Assembly: GCF_014651535.1 (NCBI RefSeq)
Contig: NZ_BMXB01000002.1
Coordinates: forward strand, 434,001-498,000
Direction of reading: 5' to 3'
Length of the DNA: 64,000 nt
Source of the DNA: Salinimicrobium marinum
GTDB taxonomy: Bacteria; Bacteroidota; Bacteroidia; Flavobacteriales; Flavobacteriaceae
The number at the start of each line of letters is the position of its first letter. The first letter of the stretch is position 1. The translations under genes were made by a program, and so were the position numbers. The notes below the pieces were generated by a model. It saw nothing but the letters and a program-made list of their open reading frames with translations, was not told the origin of the DNA and ran no database searches. Shown here piece by piece: positions 59,431 to 64,000 of the stretch.

Positions 59431-60141
59431 CTATGGTTTATCCTTCCGGACTTTTTTATCCCACCACACGAAAGCAATAAATAACACGAGACTTATAACG
59501 GATGCCCAGATTAATCCGGTCTTTAACCGCTCGTAATTTCCGCCCAGGTAAGCTATAAAAAAAATTAAAGGGGAAATTCCCAACATAGTCGCACCTATAA
59601 ACCTCCAGTACCCCATTTTCAAGACCCCGCCTACAAAACTAATGGCATCATTAGATAAAAATGGACTTAGCCGCACGACGATAACTGTCCAGAACCCATA
59701 GTCTTCAATAAAAGAGGTCAATTTTTTTTCAGATTTGACTCCTATCAGCTTCTCTACGATTACAGGGCCAAAGTACCTGCCAATAAAATATCCTGTGGTA
59801 GAAGCCAGAAAAACCGCAGCAAACAAAATAACACTCCCAATTACAGGACCATAAGCAAGAATGGTAACCACCATTAAAATGGGTGTTGGAATCACCAGGA
59901 GGAACATTTGTAACACCATCGAAAGTATTATCACCGCCGGACCAAAATAACCGAATTGAGAAACCCATTGCCGGGTACGCTCCTCATCTCCACTGGTAAG
60001 TACATCCCAACCATTAGATAGAAATTCCCTCACCTCGGGGATGAAAAAGTAACTAAGAACAACAGCGACAACAACTGCTATAGATATGTATAACGGAGCT
60101 TTACTTTGTTTGACTGTAGCGCTTTCTACTTCTTCGGCCAT
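59431..60141 (-). CDS. TVP38/TMEM64 (VTT domain) membrane protein
   Basis: A 236-residue integral protein with about five membrane segments and the VTT core 'PTPILMVVTILAYGPVIGSVILFAAVFLASTTGYFIGRYFG', then 'VRLSPFLSNDAISFVGGVLKMGYWRF'. Relatives of DedA; role in lipid or membrane homeostasis is proposed for the superfamily. It starts 9 bp after the SdiA-regulated-type gene on the same strand and is probably in one operon with it. Confidence 0.9.
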   Translation of the reverse strand: MAEEVESATVKQSKAPLYISIAVVVAVVLSYFFIPEVREFLSNGWDVLTSGDEERTRQWVSQFGYFGPAVIILSMVLQMFLLVIPTPILMVVTILAYGPVIGSVILFAAVFLASTTGYFIGRYFGPVIVEKLIGVKSEKKLTSFIEDYGFWTVIVVRLSPFLSNDAISFVGGVLKMGYWRFIGATMLGISPLIFFIAYLGGNYERLKTGLIWASVISLVLFIAFVWWDKKVRKDKP

Positions 60142-60150
60142 AAGTTCATT

Positions 60151-61002
60151 TTAATTGATAGAAATTAGGTGAATATTTCCAGGATTACCTTCATTGGATA
60201 TATAGACATTTCCGGAAGGATCAAATGTCAGCCCCTCGGGCTGCTCAAAATTACTGACATTCAGAAAATAAAGCTTTTCCGGATTCCCTTCAGGATCAAG
60301 GATCAGTAATTTTGGAACTCTTCCTTCGAGCATATAAATATTTCCGGTTTCAGGATCTATATTTATTTCAGAAGGCATAAACCTGTCATATTTATTTTTC
60401 ACATCGGTCTGTTCAAAAATTGGATCATCAAACAGAAGTTTAAAAACAGGGGTTGAATTCATTTGCATGGTTTCTGTATCCATAGCGTAAATCCCTTTAA
60501 AATCTTCAGAGTCGGGCTCCATTTCTTTAATGGCTAACAGCAGCCTTTTGTTTTTAGGGTCATAGCACAGGCCTTCCACATCCTGTCCTCTGGTAAGGGC
60601 AGTTGGATGCTCACTTATTTCAGGATTGTTCGCAAAATCTGCAATTCTGTAAATTGTCCCATCACTTTTCAGGATATAAGCATTGAATCCTTCTACAGCA
60701 ATTCCTTCATAATCGCCTTCGCCTGCAAATTCAATTTGCTCTTCAATTTCCGAGGTTTCCAGATTATAGATAAACATCACTCCATTTTCATCCTGTACAC
60801 AGGCAACTCGGTTATTTTCCAAATAAGCAATTCCGGAAACTTCTCTCAAAACCCCCGGCAGGTTCCAGGTTTCTTCTATGCTTATGTCTTTGGTAAATTT
60901 ACTGGCAAATTCATCCTGCTTTTTCTTAAATATAAAATAGACTACGGCGGTTAGAATAACTAAACCCGTACTTATTCCAATGACAGTTTTATTGACGCTC
61001 AT
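60151..61002 (-). CDS. SdiA-regulated-type (YjiK-like) beta-propeller protein
   Basis: A 283-residue protein with an N-terminal membrane anchor ('TVIGISTGLVILTAVVYFIF') and a propeller domain: 'LPGVLREVSGIAYLENNRVACVQDENGVMFIYNL', 'GDYEGIAVEGFNAYILKSDGTIYRI', 'EQPEGLTFDPSGNVYISNEGN'. The family (YjiK, SdiA-regulated) is a periplasmic propeller of unknown function, sometimes annotated as phytase-like. A -7 box lies at 61070-61077. It heads a two-gene operon with the TVP38 protein. Confidence 0.88.
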   Translation of the reverse strand: MSVNKTVIGISTGLVILTAVVYFIFKKKQDEFASKFTKDISIEETWNLPGVLREVSGIAYLENNRVACVQDENGVMFIYNLETSEIEEQIEFAGEGDYEGIAVEGFNAYILKSDGTIYRIADFANNPEISEHPTALTRGQDVEGLCYDPKNKRLLLAIKEMEPDSEDFKGIYAMDTETMQMNSTPVFKLLFDDPIFEQTDVKNKYDRFMPSEINIDPETGNIYMLEGRVPKLLILDPEGNPEKLYFLNVSNFEQPEGLTFDPSGNVYISNEGNPGNIHLISIN

Positions 61003-61069
61003 GAGATAAAATTAGGCAGAATTAAAAGGATGCTGAAGCTCTTTAAAGCTTATTTTTTAAATTTTAAAT

Positions 61070-61077
61070 CAAATTTA
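61070..61077 (-). promoter_or_regulatory. -7 box upstream of the propeller gene
   Basis: The minus strand reads TAAATTTG, matching TAnnTTTG, 68 bp before the ATG. The spacing is long, so it is less certain than the others. Confidence 0.4.
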
Positions 61078-61216
61078 AGAATCTGGACCAGGCTTCCGGC
61101 TGCCGTAAAAAAACAAGAACGGCACTATCCTTGCTTTGCTGCACTTCATAAAGTTTAGTAAAGAAGAAAACTATTTTTTTAAAGTATTCGTTTCTTTGTG
61201 AACACATTTAATAAAT

Positions 61217-63514
61217 ATGTTTAAAAAATTTAAATTGCCCCGCTACGCCCAGTGGATACTGAAATTCTTTGTGGGTCTGTTCCTTCTTGGCTGCCTTTTC
61301 TACCTTAGTATTTATATAGGTTTATGGGGAAGCATTCCTGAAAATGACGACTTAAAGCACCTTAAGCAAAGTGAAGCCACAGAAGTTTTTGCTTCCAGGG
61401 GTGAATTAATAGGGAAATATTACATATTTGACCGGCAGCCGGTACTTTTTGAAGAGATTCCCGAGCATTTAACAAATGCCCTTATAGCCACAGAAGATAT
61501 TCGCTACTATGATCATTCTGGCATTGATTCCAGAAGTTTGTTGCGCGTGTTCTTTAAAACCATTTTAATGGGTGACAAATCATCGGGTGGTGGTAGTACC
61601 ATTACGCTGCAGCTTGCCAAAAATCTCTTCGGAAGAAATGATTACGGGTACGTGAGTATCGTGGTTAATAAAGTACGCGAATCGATTATCGCTCGAAGGC
61701 TGGAGGATATTTATACCAAAAAAGAAATCCTCACCCTCTACCTCAATACCGTTCCCTTTAGTGATAATACCTACGGAATTGAAAGTGCTGCCAGGAAATT
61801 TTTTAATACCACCACAGCCGAACTTTCCCTTACAGAGGCCGCTACTCTGGTGGGCACGTTAAAAGCTTCTCATTACTACAATCCGAGGTTATTTCCTGAG
61901 AGAAGTAAACTGCGAAGAAACGTGGTACTTCATCAAATGAAAAAATACGGCTTTTTGTCTTCTGAGGAGCTGGCTGCTGTAAAGGAAGATCCTGTTGAAC
62001 TTCACTATCAGTTTTTTAATCATAATACCGGCACTGCTGCTTACTTTCGGTCCCAGCTGCAAAAGGATGTAAAAGCTATTTTGGATACCCTGGAAAAAGA
62101 TAACGGAGAAACGTATAATCTTTATCACGACGGACTCCAGATACACACCACGCTCGATTACAAGATGCAGAAAATGGCCGAAGAAGCCATGGCAGAACAC
62201 ATGACCGGTTTGCAGGAACAATTTGAACGCTCCTACGGAAAAAATGCTCCCTGGTTGAAAGAACAGTTGATCAAAGAAGCTATTCCAAAAACCACACAAT
62301 ATAAAAATCTTGCGGCAGCAGGCTGGTCTGAAGCTGAAATACTCGATTCCCTAAACCGGAAAAAAGACATGGAACTTTTTGGTTGGGGTAAGAAACAACT
62401 GGTACAGGCCAGCATTATTGACAGTCTGCAGCATTACATGAAATTCCTGAATATGGGAATGCTCAACATGGATCCTGGATCGGGTGCCGTGAAATCATGG
62501 GTTGGGGGGATCAATCATGAGTATTTTAAGTATGACCACGTATCACAAAGTAAGCGACAGGTAGGTTCAACTTTTAAACCCATTGTGTACACCAGTGCTG
62601 TGGAAGCAGGTATTGACCCTTGCACTTATTATTCGGTAAGGGAAGTAACTTATAATGAAGGTTGGACTCCTTCTAACTCTTCCGCAGATGAAGATCCCCA
62701 TATGAATTACAGTATGCAGGCTGCGCTAAGCAGATCCATTAATACCATTGCTGTGAAGGTGTTGTTTGATGTAGGTCTGGAAAATGTGATTACTCAGGCT
62801 AAAAAAATGGGAATTACTTCGAATCTTCCCAAATACCCTTCCCTGGCTTTGGGAACTGCAGAAATGACCATTGAAGAACTCGGCACCGCCTACTCGGGAT
62901 TCGTAAACAGAGGAGCTCCGGTAAAACCCTATTATATTACCAGGATAACAGATAAATACGGAAAAACCATTGTAGAATTTGAACCTGAAAAATCTACACG
63001 ACAGGCTTTTTCCAGCACAACAGCAAGTATAATGCTGGAAATGATGAAGTCTACCGTAAATGAAGGAACTGCTGCACGATTGCGGTATAAATATCAGTTA
63101 CCCAATGACATTGCGGGAAAAACGGGAACCACACAGGATAACAAGGACGGCTGGTTTGTGGGAATCACTCCTAACCTGGTTTCTGTAACATGGGTGGGAG
63201 CCGATGATCACCGTATTGGTTTTCGGAGTACAGGACTTGGGCAGGGAGCAAATTCCGCTTTACCGGTTTTTGCCCTGCTCATGCAGAAAATGAACAATGA
63301 CAGCGATTTCAATGAGATTACGCAGGCAAAATTCCCTGCTCCCTCCTCTACTGTTCAAATGATGCTGGATTGTGAACCTTCAGAAAGGGATAATTTCCTG
63401 GAGCGCCTTTTTACAGATGGGGATAAACCTAAAAAACGTAAGGACTCCAAAGGAGAAAAGGAAGAAAAGAAAGGCCTGTTTTCAAAGATCAAAGGGATCT
63501 TCAATAAGAATTAA
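61217..63514 (+). CDS. Penicillin-binding protein 1A (bifunctional class A)
   Basis: A 765-residue class A PBP. N-terminal membrane anchor (about residues 14-36), GT51 glycosyltransferase with Glu93 in 'LIATEDIRYYDHSGID' and 'GGGSTITLQLAKNLF', then the transpeptidase with Ser451 in 'VGSTFKP', 'SRSIN' and 'AGKTGTTQDNKDGWF'. It polymerises and crosslinks peptidoglycan at the cell membrane. The C-terminal 30 residues are Lys-rich. A strong terminator follows at 63548-63591. Lone gene. Confidence 0.95.
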   Translation: MFKKFKLPRYAQWILKFFVGLFLLGCLFYLSIYIGLWGSIPENDDLKHLKQSEATEVFASRGELIGKYYIFDRQPVLFEEIPEHLTNALIATEDIRYYDHSGIDSRSLLRVFFKTILMGDKSSGGGSTITLQLAKNLFGRNDYGYVSIVVNKVRESIIARRLEDIYTKKEILTLYLNTVPFSDNTYGIESAARKFFNTTTAELSLTEAATLVGTLKASHYYNPRLFPERSKLRRNVVLHQMKKYGFLSSEELAAVKEDPVELHYQFFNHNTGTAAYFRSQLQKDVKAILDTLEKDNGETYNLYHDGLQIHTTLDYKMQKMAEEAMAEHMTGLQEQFERSYGKNAPWLKEQLIKEAIPKTTQYKNLAAAGWSEAEILDSLNRKKDMELFGWGKKQLVQASIIDSLQHYMKFLNMGMLNMDPGSGAVKSWVGGINHEYFKYDHVSQSKRQVGSTFKPIVYTSAVEAGIDPCTYYSVREVTYNEGWTPSNSSADEDPHMNYSMQAALSRSINTIAVKVLFDVGLENVITQAKKMGITSNLPKYPSLALGTAEMTIEELGTAYSGFVNRGAPVKPYYITRITDKYGKTIVEFEPEKSTRQAFSSTTASIMLEMMKSTVNEGTAARLRYKYQLPNDIAGKTGTTQDNKDGWFVGITPNLVSVTWVGADDHRIGFRSTGLGQGANSALPVFALLMQKMNNDSDFNEITQAKFPAPSSTVQMMLDCEPSERDNFLERLFTDGDKPKKRKDSKGEKEEKKGLFSKIKGIFNKN

Positions 63515-63547
63515 TAAAGCTGAAAAACTTATTTAAATTTCATTAAA

Positions 63548-63591
63548 AAAGGTTGTTTTTTCCATGCATAATGCAAGAAAAAACAACCTTT
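63548..63591. terminator. Bidirectional terminator between convergent genes
   Basis: AAAGGTTGTTTTTTC (63548-63562) pairs with GAAAAAACAACCTTT (63577-63591), a perfect 15-bp stem between the PBP gene and the catalase gene. Confidence 0.85.
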
Positions 63592-63633
63592 CAAAAGTTA
63601 ATAATCTAAGTTTAATTTTTCTCTGCTATCCTT

Positions 63634-64000
63634 CTAGGTTGGGATATTTTCTGTTTCTTTCCTGTTCCAGAATCGATGCTGACCAATTGCCTCAATGAAT
63701 TTTTTAGAAAATTTCTTTGAAGGATTCTCCTGAATGATCACCCCTTCCTCTTCCAGATCATTGGTTTTCGCCAGCTCTCCAAAATACGTATACTTGAGAA
63801 GTTTCGTAGCCTGCCCTTCTATAGCCAAAGCTTTGCAATGCTTGTAAGACTCATTTATAAAATTCACAGCCATGGCATTCTTTTCGAGCATCATAATACT
63901 TTTTTCTCCTGAAGGAACAAAAATAGCATCAAAGAGAACAGATCCACTGGTGGAAAAACTTTTATCTACTTTGATCCTGTTTCCGGCTGAAGTTTCTATG
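63634..64000 (-). CDS. C-terminal part of a large-subunit catalase (KatE/HPII type)
   Basis: The frame is open to the right edge of the window and ends at 63634; the visible 122 residues start in the middle of a class I amidotransferase-like domain ('TSGSVLFDAIFVPSGEKSI', 'AVNFINESYKHCKALAIEG') and end with 'SKKFIEAIGQHRFWNRKE'. This C-terminal flavodoxin-like domain is that of clade 2 large catalases such as HPII, which break down hydrogen peroxide; the heme-binding core lies beyond the window. The call rests on recognised pattern; the N-terminus is not visible. Confidence 0.78.
   Translation of the reverse strand, partial: IETSAGNRIKVDKSFSTSGSVLFDAIFVPSGEKSIMMLEKNAMAVNFINESYKHCKALAIEGQATKLLKYTYFGELAKTNDLEEEGVIIQENPSKKFSKKFIEAIGQHRFWNRKETENIPT

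Overview
The window reads as a chromosomal segment of a Bacteroidota bacterium, most likely Flavobacteriaceae. The evidence is the protein families (a YchF/ParE/ParC/AroB set of flavobacterial type, small lipoproteins, a GCS2–RimK–FGase operon), the moderate AT richness, the near absence of Shine-Dalgarno sequences, and repeated promoter -7 boxes of the Bacteroidota form TAnnTTTG a short distance before start codons. No tRNA, rRNA, CRISPR array, intact insertion sequence or prophage was seen.

Layout. 1-8.7 kb: the tail of a baeRF-type release-factor-like protein, then a PlsC-like acyltransferase, proline dehydrogenase, aroB, a DJ-1/PfpI protein, a YihY membrane protein, an Lrp regulator, and a divergent pair (M14 carboxypeptidase / XRE regulator) separated by an array of GTTTAC-N4-GTAAAC palindromes. 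8.7-16 kb: a decayed gene fragment, the operon parE - membrane protein - parC - mscL, and ychF. 16-23 kb: a looser, accessory-looking stretch of secreted proteins, lipoproteins, a methyltransferase, an esterase, small membrane proteins and a chloramphenicol-acetyltransferase-like enzyme, with one repeat protein bracketed by a 9-bp inverted repeat. 23.5-27.4 kb: pta-ackA and a Cys-rich copper-storage-like four-helix protein.

The centrepiece is 27.6-44.6 kb, two divergent operons of alpha-glucan and trehalose metabolism. The minus operon carries treZ, a GH57/DUF3536 hydrolase, treY and malQ, the last three joined by ATGA overlaps. The plus operon carries glgE, a trehalose synthase-maltokinase fusion and glgB. 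Together they encode a full circuit: alpha-glucan to trehalose (TreY/TreZ), trehalose to maltose to maltose-1-phosphate (TreS-Mak), and maltose-1-phosphate back to branched alpha-glucan (GlgE/GlgB). GlgB has an unusual N-terminal extension of about 366 residues, Lys/Ala/Thr-rich and resembling histone H1 or LEA proteins, with a degenerate repeat around [VI]xP[DG]. This is the most unusual single feature of the window.

44.6-64 kb: a luciferase-like monooxygenase, an AraC regulator, an OsmC protein, the three-gene operon RimK-like ATP-grasp / GCS2-like ligase / N-formylglutamate amidohydrolase (a predicted peptide or amide biosynthesis unit of unknown product), DUF2267, a 2H phosphoesterase, a CPA2 antiporter, an ABC exporter, an M19 dipeptidase, a TVP38 protein, an SdiA-regulated-type beta-propeller, PBP1A, and the C-terminal end of a large-subunit catalase. 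The mixture of trehalose, catalase, OsmC, DJ-1, DUF2267 and mechanosensitive-channel genes suggests stress physiology (osmotic, desiccation, oxidative), but that is inference from gene content.
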